Position numbers and translations under genes: made by a program. A stretch of 64,000 bases of DNA from Aureobasidium sp. EXF-3400. Lineage: Eukaryota; Ascomycota; Dothideomycetes; Dothideales; Saccotheciaceae. The stretch lies in NCBI GenBank assembly GCA_024195585.1, contig SWBL01000056.1:1-64000 (forward strand), read 5' to 3'. The notes beneath the pieces are model-generated. The model searched no databases and was not told the origin of the DNA. It saw only the letters and a list, made by a program, of their open reading frames with translations. Within the stretch, counting starts at the first letter, position 1; every line of letters begins with the position of its first letter. Below, piece after piece: positions 1 to 11,209 of the stretch.

Positions 1-1570
1 GAGCTTGCCAAACAATGGGCTGTTAGGCAATACATTTGGTCCTCTATGCGGTGGGAGCAATGAGTTACGGTCGGTTTTCATTTTGATTGATGATGAATTA
101 ATATTGGTTATGAGGATGGACAGGTAAGGCCACCAAAGGATCGATTCCTCTCTTGTCCTACGTAATCCAGGAGAGCCAAGGGCATCAAAACATCCTTGGC
201 GACATTGGCATCTCGATTGAAAATACCATTGTGAAGCATGAATGTCAGAAAGCACAGGATATGGTCAGGTTTCACAGGACCACATCGGAAGTGCCGAGAT
301 CTGAAAGACTTTTTCCGATTCTCTCTTTCCTGGAATGGAGAGTGCATTTTGGGCTGAAGCCGGTCAGCCGTGGTATGCACGTTACGCACAACGCCATCAA
401 GGAGCTTAGCAAAACTCAAACCCGAATTCCTCGGCTCGGTCTATCTTCTTGAAAGAGTAGTGAGTCTGCGTAAAAGAGAGACACAGCCAAAACGTGGTCT
501 TGTCAGAGGTCAAAAAGGGCGTTTCGCTCAGTCCTAAGGCCGCGCAACACTCATTTCTCAGAGCGTTTTCAGTGACGACCAAAACACAAAACATAAGCCG
601 CTTCAAATATGTTTCTCCCTGTGAGGAAAGACACAATATTCAGCTGAAACGGCAAGCCACGTTCAATAATGGTTTATCAGTTTTCCAACCTTGGAGATCA
701 GGCGGTGATTATGCAAAAAGTTTCCTGCAGGCGAAGGCGCCACGCGAGAGCTAAGGCGAGCCAAAAGGCTTAGCAAGGCTTGTCGTGTTCGTGTGCCAAA
801 CGTGTGGATCAGATAGGTGTTACGTTTGTGTTTTAGGCAAGGGCTAGAAGTGGGTGGTGTCAAGCCGTCTGAGGATTGTGATACAAGGGACGAGAACTCG
901 GCAGGTACCTCATACCGCACCGTCAGCGTTATCTGCCAGTAAATAGAATCGGTGAAAGATGGTGGTCGGGTGCAGGAGGAGATTGTTCGGAGTGTAGACT
1001 TGCCGGTTGGGGCTGCCCCCGAAACAGGCTCGGCGGCTGCGGTAGGCCAGGTTTTAGCGGCAGTCGCTCTCCGATGACGCCGATGTGCGAAGAATTCGAT
1101 GCAAGGCTACGCGGCCACATCAGAACGGTTTCGAGGGGCTGGCCGGCCGCGACAGCAACTGGAGCCATTGATCTGGAAGGAGTCTTGTATTGACTTTCCC
1201 ATATCTTTTGCGCGACTTTTTGAGTTCAATGAGTGTAGGGGCTGCCCTCTGTGCTTTGTATTTAGACGCGCGATAAGCCCTCTTGCAGCTTGCTTTGCAT
1301 TCGTAATCCAAACCCTTGTCCCTCCAGCAAACAACCAGGATTATCTGGGAGGCCAAGGAGGATTCGTCGATCACGCACCTTGTTTGGCTGCTTCTCACAC
1401 GACCTCAAGCAGGACAGGTTTCCACCAAACAAAGTCAGGCACACGATCAGTTTCCCTCCTCGGTTGTTTCTTCTTATACTTCCGTCTGTCCCGTTTCCCG
1501 GACCATCTTCTGTGCCTTATCCTTCTCTCACTCTCTAACGCTATTTTCACACTCCATCACTCGGATAACC
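1..1570. other. Gene-free left flank
   Basis: No open reading frame here looks like a protein family. Short frames on both strands have no recognisable motif and no convincing splice pattern. The last 150 bases before the LicD-like start are pyrimidine-rich, as expected for a fungal 5' leader. No tRNA boxes or repeats were seen. Confidence 0.5.
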
Positions 1571-2726
1571 ATGCGTTTAATCAACATTCTCTTGGCCGTA
1601 ACGGCACTGGCGACTGGATCTGATGCTCGCCCCATGAAGATCCCCACAGACGACATTGCTCGCAAACGGGATGCTGATTTTGCAAGCGTGCGGACTCGCC
1701 TCACCAAGGACTATAGTGGCAAGGCTGGTGATCCTAAGGACAAGTACTTTCACGAGTCAACATTCCACCCTCATATGGACGGTCGATTTGGTGACAGAGT
1801 CCTGAGCTATGATGACCGTCGTTCAAACCTCACCACCCTCATGCAAACATACCTCTCAACCATGAACGACATTGGAGCAGAAACCTGGATCATGCATGGA
1901 AGTCTTTTGGGATGGTTCTGGAACAGAAAGATCATGCCTTGGGATTCAGATGTTGATGTTCAAATGACCGAAAAGTCAATGGAGCACTTGAGCGACTTCT
2001 ACAACATGACCGTCCACCACTACAAGCTGCCTGCCTTCCCTGAAGGTCGCGACTACATGCTCGAGATCAATCCACACTGGAGAAACATCAGTACGACTGA
2101 TAAGCTCAACGTTATTGACGCTCGCTGGATTGATATGAGCAATGGTCTCTTCATCGACATCACCACACTGCACCACAACAAGACCGCCGAAGCTCTCGGT
2201 ATTGAAGGAGCCATGATGTGCAAAGACAGACACCACTTCAACTTCACCGACATCTTCCCCCTGCGCGAGAGTGTCTTCGAGAATACCCCTGTCAAGGTTC
2301 CATACGCCTACACCGATCTCCTTGCTGAAGAATACGGTTCAAAATCACTGGTCAAAACAACATTCGAGAACCATCACTTCGACCAAGAGAAGATGGAATG
2401 GATTCCTCTCACGTAAGTCTTTACCCCTCAATCTCCTTTGTTGCTCAAATCCCGTATGCCAGGCAAGGCAGGGGCTCATGAAGCAAAAACAGGCGGCAAC
2501 AAATTCAGGCAATATCGAACAAGTCCTAACATACTTGTGTTACAGCAACCCAAGAGTTAAGATTGGAGCGACTGGAGGTGGCAGGCCCAACAACAAGGTC
2601 ATCTACGCACATAACGGCAAACCCGCCAAACCTCACACACAACCGACCAAGGTCGACGCTGCTGCTGTACAAGGTCAACCTCGACTCAACAGACCTGTGA
2701 CACATCCGTCTGACCTGGTTTCGTGA
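1571..2726 (+). CDS. Secreted LicD-family (Mnn4-like) protein
   Basis: Exon 1 is 1571-2412 and exon 2 is 2546-2726. The 133-bp intron has a GTAAGT donor, a CTAAC branch site and a TACAG acceptor, and the product is 340 aa. The first ~19 residues form a signal peptide (MRLINILLAVTALATGSDA). The start is set here because this ATG directly precedes the signal peptide; the same frame is open further upstream but looks like leader sequence. Residues ~115-135 hold the LicD/nucleotidyltransferase signature: MHGSLLGWFWNRK followed by PWDSDVDVQ, whose Asp residues are the expected metal ligands. LicD proteins transfer phosphocholine or phosphosugars, and fungal Mnn4-type members act in mannosylphosphorylation of glycans. 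The chain has several N-glycosylation sequons. The C-terminal exon is basic, Pro/Gln-rich and probably disordered. Family assignment is strong, but substrate and exact role cannot be read from the sequence. A secreted rather than Golgi-anchored form is inferred from the absence of any other membrane segment. Confidence 0.85.
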
Positions 2727-4240
2727 TGATTACTTGTATATGCACTCGATTTGCTTTATACATACGGACTCATCTCGAGTCTTTTACGATGATTGCGCAT
2801 TTTCAGCGACGGCGCTTGGGGTTCTTCTTTCTCACAGCATCTGCATACATAGCATCTTGCATCCCTGCTTGTTTTTCTTGTCTATACACGATACCACACG
2901 ACACATGTCAATAGCATTCTTGTATCTTTTTGCAAGTTGGCCTACTGCCTTTCTTGCATGCATAGCAATAGCATAGCCAAACAGCATCCATGAACATACA
3001 AAGACTAATTTTTCTACTTTTGTTTGCATTTTCCATTTCCTCATCTTTGACCGGTGTTCAATGAGATATCAAGTCACAAAGTTTACTGGTAGACGCCACC
3101 GGCATCTTCTATCCGATCTGCCTTATACACAACCCGTTTCGGAGGGCCACGCAATCAGAACATCAGGTGTGTTTGCTGCGGCTCACAGTTTTGTCGCGTG
3201 CCTGCACCCCTGTAAACATTTGCCTTCTTCTCGAAAATCGATTTTGTGAGATATGCTCTCGAATCTTAATCTTGTCACTGTTCTTTTCGGAGTCGTGCCG
3301 AAAAAAGGTACACCCGTAGCCTCGGCTAGATACGAAATCCAGACGATCATCTGCATGTTATTCTTTCAGGGTTGCTCCCGGATCGACAGTTTGCTTTCTT
3401 GCTGACAGTGGTGATCAAATTTGTTTAGTTATCGTCTTCTACTCTTCCGTACTTTTGCAAAACAATCACAAATACCGAGACCAAAATGACTAGCGTTATA
3501 TCGCAGGCCAGAACGTCAAAGAGGTCTCAGATATGCCGCCTCCCCGCGGGGTGACCGTCTGCGTGCTATTGCCGGATATGACGGATTCAGCTGTTTTTGT
3601 GCAACGACACTTGAAGCTGAAAGTGCTTGTTCAGGGCAGACAAGCAATTTAGCGGGTGCGACAAGCCTTTTTTTCTCCGACAACGGTATCTCATTTTGGG
3701 ATCTGGCAACGGTGAACGGCTTTGGGGGAGAGAAAGAGATAGGGTATGGGGAGCCGGGGGGGATGACAGCGTGGGTGAGACTTGAGTCGTTTGCCTAGGC
3801 GAGAACGATATCTGCAACTGCTGCGGATGGGCGAAGGTCTGGATGCGGTGTGGAGACGGTGCAAGTGTAATAAACCACTTGTATGTTGCGAAACTGTCAT
3901 TGGCAAGTCTGTGGTTTGTGCGGTCACTAGTCATGGATTTCCCTGAGAATCTGCTCGTAAACCTCTATAGCAATAATGAGACATAAAAACTATGGTGAGA
4001 TATGTATGCATTGATGGAATACTGGTCGTGATATGCAATCCTCCTATGCTAAACCTTCGCTTCATATGTGCGAAACTCCGTCAAAGTGTATCTGTCTAGA
4101 TGCACGATAGTCTCCCGAGACGCAAACAGAAAGAGTCGCTCGGACAATAAACTCTGAATAGCCGTATCTCGGCTTCTGTAAAAGGATATACACTCCACAG
4201 AACGCCTTTCGGAAAGTGAAAATGAATATCGATTCGTTAC
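2727..4240. other. Gene-free interval
   Basis: This holds the 3' flanks of the convergent LicD-like and glutaminase genes. Short frames on both strands lack motifs and are Ser/Pro- or Lys-rich by composition only. I see no gene or RNA here. Confidence 0.5.
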
Positions 4241-6675
4241 TCAACCCAGAGGACCCTGTCCGACCAACAGCGGAGCAAATACGGCTCCCAGAACCGGTCT
4301 CGCTGCAAAGTTCAAGCCTGCAGGATAATCTCCGCTGTCTGTCTCATAGAGATCTGTGAATGGTCTGTTTGTCGGTGTCTTGCCGATCCAAGAAGCAATC
4401 TTAGAGATGAAGAGCTGTTTGGTTGAAGTAGACGCGATAGCTGCGACGAACATCTCCCAGTCGAGTTTTGTGTAGGTATGGCGAGTATCAAGGGGAACTT
4501 TTACGCCGTTAGTTGAAGCAGAGAACAGAAAAGGAGAGCGATACTTACCACCGTATTGCATTGCAATGGTTGGGTAGAAGGTTGATTGCATCTTGTACAC
4601 GCTGCGAGGTACCAGATTCGTGCCCACCCAGGTATCGGCGAAGAGATTGTAGAGCAGGCCGTGAGTCTCTGGCATATCATACGCAAGGGTTGTGTGTGGG
4701 AGCGATCCATTCGTGCCTTTTGCGATGCCCAGTTGCTGCCACTTGGTAATGTAGTTATGAGCGATGCTGGTGAAGTTTTGAGCGTCTTCAGTGTGACCGG
4801 TCAGGTTTGCGATCATGGCCATGGCTTCGATACCGATGATGCCTTTCAGTGCTAGGTTAGTCTGGTTTGCGAGCGAACCAGCAAAATCATCCGTAGAGAT
4901 CTGATTTGAGGGGATTAGAGAGTCGATGACAAGGTAGTCGTTCCATTGTTTAAGAAGGTCGTAGTGTTGGTTCAAGTAATCGACGCCACTACTGACTTTC
5001 TGAGCCACAGCGAGAGCCATGATAATCATGTTGCCACACTCTTCCAATGGCTGTTCTTCAGCATTGCCGTCATTGTGCCCAGTAGCGTTGGGAAAGACAC
5101 CTAGATCGTGGATCGCGTATGCATTTGGCCAATTGCCAGCCTCCTGGTTGATAAATAGTGGTTCAAGGAGCAAGCGACCGAGATCTGGATTGAAGTAGAT
5201 GAAGAGTGGAAAAGCAGGAAAGATGACATCAACAGTCTGCATGTCACCATTGCTGCTAATCTCCTTCAGGAAGAGGTAGTAAGAATCTTGCGAGCCAGCG
5301 AGTTGTGTAGTGGCAAAAACTTGACGGACTGCAAGACTGGTGATGGTGAGATAGTCTTGCCCTGCGTTCGCCAATGAATCTGTAGCGACTTTGCTGTCAA
5401 TGCTACTTGCAGTCGTCTGAGCGTTGGTCCAGTCATTGTAGAAGAACGAAACTAGATCGAGCTCGCTCGAGAAGTAGCTTGTCCAGAGTGGTGGCAATTG
5501 CTCAACTTCTTCTTTCTCGTATTCGAATTGGATGGCTTGCTCTTGTGCTAGAGTCAACGTAAATAATGCCGATGCTGGGCTACTGCCCACATTTCCGAGA
5601 TCAAGAGCAAAAGCGAAAACTGGCCATTGGTCGCTAATTGCTCTGTAGTTGGTGTTCAGGTCGTTGTCGAGTGTACCATTATCGATAAATGCTTCACGGA
5701 CGTCTACGTCGATGCCACCATTCGAGTAGGTCATGCCATCATGGTTGCATGCATAAATCCAGTCGCCCCAGCTCGCTTGGTCAGAATTCTCTGTGAAGAG
5801 CTGCTGGTCCTGGCGATAGAAGTGGTGATAAGTGATACCATTAGCGGGCGCAATGCTGGTAGCAGTAGCGGATGCTGAGGGTAAAGATGCGGTCGTCGAA
5901 AGATTGGAAGAGGTGATCGAGGATACAGGAACGGTCACTGTCTGCATCGTTGAGTAGCTTGTAGTCCAATCACGCTTCGAAGCAGCAGGTTTGATGGTTC
6001 CAAAGTCCCATTGTGCAACAGCAGACCTATCCCCTGACGCCCATTCGGCAGAGACATCCGAGTAAAGCTGGACCCTGTGTTCAGCACCATCGATCGAAAA
6101 CACCTCAACGTTCATGTAAGATGCTGGGATGGATTGGCGCTTGAGGTCGGTAGGTTCGACTGGAGAGAGGAAGGTCACGTTCATTCCCACTTTGCCATCC
6201 ACTGAGAATGTAAAGACGGATCTGGTCGACGTATACTCGAAATTTGTTTGAGTAGCAAGAGGTGGTCCATCGGGAGCACCCATCCAGGTGACTGCAGCGC
6301 CTCCATCGATTTTGACAAGACCTCGAGTCTGTCAACGTCTTGTTCTTCAGAAGTATCTCAGAAGACTCACCTGTCCAGCCTGTCACCTGACCTCTTTTGG
6401 ATGTCAGCGAATTGGCCATCAACCAGTTGTCAAGGACTTACGCCCAGAATTTCGGCCACTGCCCAGCAAGCTGCCGTATGTCAGTAAGGCCCTTGTTTCC
6501 GCTGTGGATCAGTGCTTACATATCCACCGTTACCGCCATCACTACCAGTCTGTTGCCAGGTGTTGAGATATGGATTGGAAACAGCAAGAGGTATCGCTGG
6601 TGGTCTGGTTGGAGAGAAGGAAGATTGTGCTAAAACGGTAGATACCAGCAGAGTTAAAGATGCCAGAGACAACAT
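4241..6675 (-). CDS. gtaA: Secreted glutaminase A (GtaA type)
   Basis: Hydrolyses L-glutamine to glutamate and ammonia outside the cell or in the wall. Five exons on the minus strand: 6675-6520, 6470-6442 (29 nt), 6393-6371 (23 nt), 6321-4549 and 4497-4241. All four introns are GT..AG and all phases close, giving 745 aa, near the usual ~700 aa. Residues 1-17 are a signal peptide ending TVLAQ. The N-terminal motif PPAIPLAVSNPYLNTW, then GSDGGNGGY, LAGQWPKFWA, GQVTGWTG and VTWMGAPDG, is the conserved GtaA N-terminus (DUF4964/DUF5127 region) and spans all three small introns, which confirms the splicing. The middle and C-terminal parts match DUF4965/DUF1793. MQYG joins VPLDTRHTYTK across the last 51-bp intron; that intron is also open in frame (17 codons), so an unspliced form would still translate. 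Nitrogen regulation by a GATA factor is usual for the family but was not verified here. Confidence 0.93.
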
Positions 6676-7621
6676 CTTTTCTCTGCATAAGAATGCAATT
6701 GTGTTGGAGGGTGGTATGGGAAATGTGGAGAGAGCATGTCCTTTTGAAGTAATTCTTCTATAGGCTAGTAGAGCATGCAGACCAGTGTAGAAGATCGACA
6801 AAGAGCATGACCAGTGATCAGGAGGATGCGGAATGTAACATCGACTGAGTTTTGCATATTTAACGGTCATACTTATGTGCTGTCATCTGGCGCTGACTTC
6901 TGTGTAGCTGCCAAGCTAATTCATCTACCTCTAGATAGCTCCGCTCTATATTGGCAGTCGGCATGTCCATATGATGTGTTTTTCACGGTCTCAGCAGTCG
7001 ACATCCAGGAGTGGCTGTTATTCTAACAACTCATCTGATCAGTTGTCCGAGGACAATTAAAGTCTCGGACGACCGCTTGTGGGCAGGGGAAATAGCTTGT
7101 CCCAATGTAGCGGTGTCGAGTGCCAAGTGACGGCGTCTTGTTAGGAATGAGTGCTGTCTTCTGCTCTAAGGCACTTTAATTTCTTTGCGAATGACTCAAG
7201 TCAGGAGTCCAAGTTGTATCCGTTTGAGAGCCATGGCTCAATGGCGACGAATCAGAGTTTTGGGTGATCGACGACATGGCGGAAGTAGAGCGGAGTAACT
7301 AGCATGCATAAAGGCATGTGATCAGAAGAAAAACAACAATAGGCGATCAACAATGGAGATCAAGTGGTATTACTCTCTGGTGTTGCACTGCAGCTCGCCA
7401 GTGAGATACATCACTAGGGTCGGAGTGCAAAGAGTGGTGTTGATTTTAGGAGCAGACGTCTGTCTTGGAGATGTGGGCTTGGGGTGGACAGGGTCACAAG
7501 AAAGCTTGAAAATTCTCCGGTCAAGACTTTTGGCCAGCCGAGGCTGTCAAGCACAAAGCAACCAGACAATCTACCAAGCTCCTTCCATCATTGGCAACTG
7601 CACGTGTAAAGATCGCACATC
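6676..7621. promoter_or_regulatory. Divergent intergenic region between gtaA and RIB7
   Basis: The 946 bp between two divergent starts must carry both promoters. A perfect CACGTG palindrome (7601-7606), the core of bHLH binding sites, lies 16 bases before the RIB7 ATG, so it may fall in the leader. No protein-coding potential was recognised. Confidence 0.4.
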
Positions 7622-8440
7622 ATGGCGAGCCGCGGAGAGTTGCTGTATCCTGAGGACGACCGGTTATTCTTGGAATCTTATCTTCCTGCGACCTACCGTC
7701 GATCAACCGATTCAGCCGTGCCTTTTGTTACACTCACCTTTGCAACATCACTGGATTCGGCATTGTCTCTGGCTCCTGGTGTTCAGACAGCTTTGTCAGG
7801 TCCCCAATCGAAAGCCATGACCCATTACCTCCGCTGCAGACATGATGCTATCATGGTTGGTGTGGGCACTGCAATTGCAGACAATCCTAGCTTGAACTGC
7901 AGAATTCAAGGAGTTGGTGGTTACGGTGGTGAAGGCTTGACTGGTCAGCCTCGGCCTGTCGTTATCGACCCTCAAGGGAGATGGCAGCTGACTTCAGAAA
8001 CCAAGATTCTGAATCTTGCCAGACAAGGGCGAGGTAAAGCACCGTGGATTGTGACGGCAAAGACACCAAGTGCAGAGATTGCCAAGTTGCTGGAAGAAGT
8101 TGGGGGATGTTACATTGTTCTCAAGTCACAAGCACAAACGTCTGAAGGCAAGACATCAATTGCTTGGCTGGATATTCTGCGAACAATCAAGGAAAGAGGC
8201 ATCGAGAGTATCATGATTGAGGGAGGTGCAGTTATTATCAACTCGTTGCTGTCGACAGGGAATGCAGACTTGATCGACTCGGTCATCGTGACCATCGCAC
8301 CCACCTGGCTTGGTCAAGGTGGCGTTGTCGCGTCTCCACCCAGATCAGAAGGCAGCAGTTTGCCAGTCGCTCGCCTCCAAAGAACAAAGTGGCAGCAACT
8401 CGGCGATGATGTGGTTCTTTGTGGAACTCTAAAGACGTAA
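7622..8440 (+). CDS. RIB7: Diaminohydroxyphosphoribosylamino-pyrimidine reductase (riboflavin step)
   Basis: Single exon, 272 aa, the usual length for the family. It reduces the ribosylamino group of 2,5-diamino-6-ribosylamino-4(3H)-pyrimidinone 5'-phosphate with NADPH, the second step of fungal riboflavin synthesis, in the cytosol. The RibD C-terminal/DHFR-like fold is marked by FVTLTFATSLDSAL (residues ~37-50), THYLRCRHDAIMVGVGTAI with DNPSLNCR (~66-95), the RPVVIDPQGRW strand, and a C-terminal IESIMIEGGAVIINSLL glycine motif that binds the cofactor. The ATG at 7622 is the only one that gives the full N-terminus, and it lies just after the CACGTG site. Nothing looks broken. Confidence 0.93.
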   Translation: MASRGELLYPEDDRLFLESYLPATYRRSTDSAVPFVTLTFATSLDSALSLAPGVQTALSGPQSKAMTHYLRCRHDAIMVGVGTAIADNPSLNCRIQGVGGYGGEGLTGQPRPVVIDPQGRWQLTSETKILNLARQGRGKAPWIVTAKTPSAEIAKLLEEVGGCYIVLKSQAQTSEGKTSIAWLDILRTIKERGIESIMIEGGAVIINSLLSTGNADLIDSVIVTIAPTWLGQGGVVASPPRSEGSSLPVARLQRTKWQQLGDDVVLCGTLKT

Positions 8441-8702
8441 AACATTGCTTTCACTCACATCGCATATTGATAAGCCACTGCACCGTCTTAGACTTTCAAT
8501 AATCAGGAACCTAAGGCAAGAGCGCAGGTAGCTCAACTATCACTTCTTCTCAGACAATTGCAAGCTTCGTCGCGGCTTCCTGCAGCTTCGCGTTGCCACG
8601 CGCACTTGCTTCACTCTCAGTGCCTCCCAAACTTCTCACTCGGCTTCATCTGCGCATCGACACCACATCAACGTCACGGAGCTTCCAAGCAACAATCTTG
8701 CT

Positions 8703-9959
8703 ATGGAGAAGATGGACAAATCCAAGACGGCAGGCAAAATCCACAGATGGGGCACTGGTAGGCATTCGATTCTTCATGTGCGTCAATCCTTCTAATGTGT
8801 CCAGGTCTCTTCGAGAATGATTCCGATTCATTGATTATTCACCATCTCACTGAGGAATCTGGCGTGCAGACAAAAACCACGAGCAGTTTTCTATATCTAG
8901 GAGATGTGAAGGCACATATTTTGCGCAAACACCTCGGTGCTGGAGCTTTGGACAAAATGCTCAAGAAGCGTCTACCGATCGACCGTGCCACAGTTCTTGA
9001 TGGCCAGGACGCCAAAGACACCATGTGGTACTGGCCTATCAACAGATGTCCCGGATACAAGCTCTGCCTGCTCGGGGCCATCATGATGCAGCTCGGTTGC
9101 AAGATCCGCCCAGACTTCCGCCAGTCACTGGAAGATCTGCACGACAAGGTTGGCCTGTCTCGCAATGCCCAAGTCCAGCTTCGTCACGCACTCAATGTCT
9201 ATGTCGATGGCATCCCTTACGACTTTCGTTGGAAACGCCGCCCAATCGGACTTGAGAACGACGATTTTGCTGCCGACCCAATCTGGGGCGACATCAGCGA
9301 AGTCCTGGTCCAAGCTGGCGAAGACAGCGATCCCGCCATGAGGTTGATGTCGAGACAGATTTTCGGACCTATGCTAAAGTGTACCTTCGCTGGCGATACC
9401 GAACATCCTCAGAACGCTTGTGGTAACTGCGGCAAGAAGAAGGCACCAAATGGCTCACCTTGTCGCCCCTGCTCTTTGTGTGGTCAGCGACGCTACTGCA
9501 GTCGCAAGTGGTATGCTTGACATGTCCCCGCTGGACTTATCCACCATATGCTAATTAGACCATAGTGAACTCGCACACCGCCCTAAGCACCAGTTGATCT
9601 GTGACGATCCAGATTATCGCAAAATGGGCAACGTCTGGGCCAACTCTGGTGACAGGGTTGACGCAGACGCGGCGAAGAAGCTTTCTCGGGTCACCGAACT
9701 GGACAACCAGACCACTGATAGTGATGATGAAGACGGTACATCCTCAGCAGAATCTGCTTCAGCTTCTGATTCAGCTGGCAGCAGCGATGATGATCTAGAT
9801 GCTATGCCTGCATGTGGCAATTGCGGTATGGAAGCAACTTTTGAGAAACCGCTCTTCGTGTGCAAAAAGTGCGACAGTCAACACTACTGCACCAAGAAAT
9901 GTCAGAAAGCACACTGGCCTACCCACAAAAAGCTCTGCTCAACCTCAACCGTCATTTGA
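8703..9959 (+). CDS. Protein with two MYND-type zinc fingers
   Basis: Three exons: 8703-8757, 8805-9510 and 9566-9959. Introns are 47 and 55 bp and the product is 384 aa. The second junction is confirmed because it joins the two halves of the first MYND finger: CGNCGKKK...CSLCGQRRYCSRK on the left, then C and HRPKHQLIC on the right. A second complete MYND finger closes the protein (CGNCGMEATF, CKKCDSQHYCTKKCQ, HWPTHKKLC, residues ~337-378). Between the fingers is an acidic Ser/Asp-rich linker. The N-terminal ~210 residues carry no motif I recognise; there is no SET domain, so this is not a SMYD methyltransferase. MYND fingers usually bind proline-rich peptides in partner proteins. Function unknown. 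RIB7 ends 262 bp upstream on the same strand. Confidence 0.85.
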
Positions 9960-10236
9960 GAGGTGTAGCTTGTTGCGCTGCTGACCTGCGAAGAGACTGA
10001 TTGCTGATACCGATACGATGGACACACATGATAGCTTTGCATCGTTGCATTAATCACGAAAGATGTTGTTATGGGTTATGGCTCTGATGGCTCGGGCCAG
10101 TCAAGATCATCCAATACTGACTCGAAATTGCTGCACACAAACGTACCTTCTTTAGCTCAAGGATATCACACCCGCATGTTCCACTTTCAAGACATCTGAC
10201 TTCACCCTTGTGTCTCACTGTTGTCTAGCAAAGACC

Positions 10237-10561
10237 ATGACTTCCCAAGATACATTCCAGAGCCTGCGCGCCCAGATCCTTGGTAATTGTTGCACCACTT
10301 CAATAACTACACCCGATGCTCACTCACAAATCCACAGACAACTTCTCCATCACAATTTCCGACCAACTTAAGACCAAAATCGTGCTTGCACACCACAACA
10401 GCACTTGGTGGTGCATTGTCTATGGCAACGAAAGCAAGCCCATCTGGAAAACTGGCAAAGGCTGCGATACTCCAGAGTTGGCTTTGCGAAAGATGTTGGT
10501 CTCGTCGAGTGATATGGTGTTTGATAAGTTTCAAAAGGAAGGGTTTGGACTTGATGCTTGA
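10237..10561 (+). CDS. Small conserved-looking protein, 89 aa
   Basis: Exon 1 is 10237-10282 and exon 2 is 10338-10561, with a 55-bp GT..AG intron. The product begins MTSQDTFQSLRAQIL and ends KFQKEGFGLDA. It is soluble, has no signal peptide, and contains two adjacent Trp residues (STWWCIVYGNES) and PIWKTGKG, a pattern typical of small compact domains. I do not recognise the family. Splicing is supported by good phase closure and by the Met start directly before an amphipathic segment. The neighbouring genes give no clue to function. Confidence 0.6.
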
Positions 10562-11209
10562 ACCGCAATATTGAGTGATGGTGAAGAAGTTGTCGAGAAG
10601 CAAGGGGTAGGAGCGGATTGTTCTTTGTGCTTTCCGGTTGGGTCGGCCAAGGCCCAGGGGTTACTAGCATGCCTCGTGTGGAAAGAAGTCATCGATGCTG
10701 GTTTCCTTATTAAAAAAAAAAAAAAGATGAATCCTGATCATCTTTGACTCAACCTTCAAGTCATCGCTTTAACGCTCCAAACATAGTTGATTCACCCCAA
10801 AATCAGAACAACACATCTGAACGACTTCATGAACCTTTTTGATCAAAAACTCAACGAAAGCAATGGAGACGCCAGAATTCATCATGCACAGTCGAACAAT
10901 ACTCAGAGAAGCAGCATAATAGATGCTTGCGACCGCATCCATCTCCACTGTCTGGCGACTTCGGCTTTTCTTTGTAAGCTGTTATGCAGGATGTTTCCGT
11001 TTGCGGCTCACTCGATGAGGTATAGGATGATGCTTTGTCGATTGGAACAAAGAACCAGCACTGCTATAGTGCTCGCTTCATCGAAGGAATTGTCCTTCCT
11101 TCCTCAACTTCGAACTTGCGGACTTGCGCTTCTACAAGTTTACTCAAGTTCTTACAAATCACTCTCTCCAGAACAGTTTTCAAACTCGTTGTAGAGCAAT
11201 TTCAGAAAC
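10562..11209. other. Intergenic interval with a poly(A) tract
   Basis: Contains a run of 14 A residues (10712-10725) and otherwise no recognisable element. It should include the terminator of the 89-aa gene and the promoter of the GLFG-motif gene. Confidence 0.4.
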
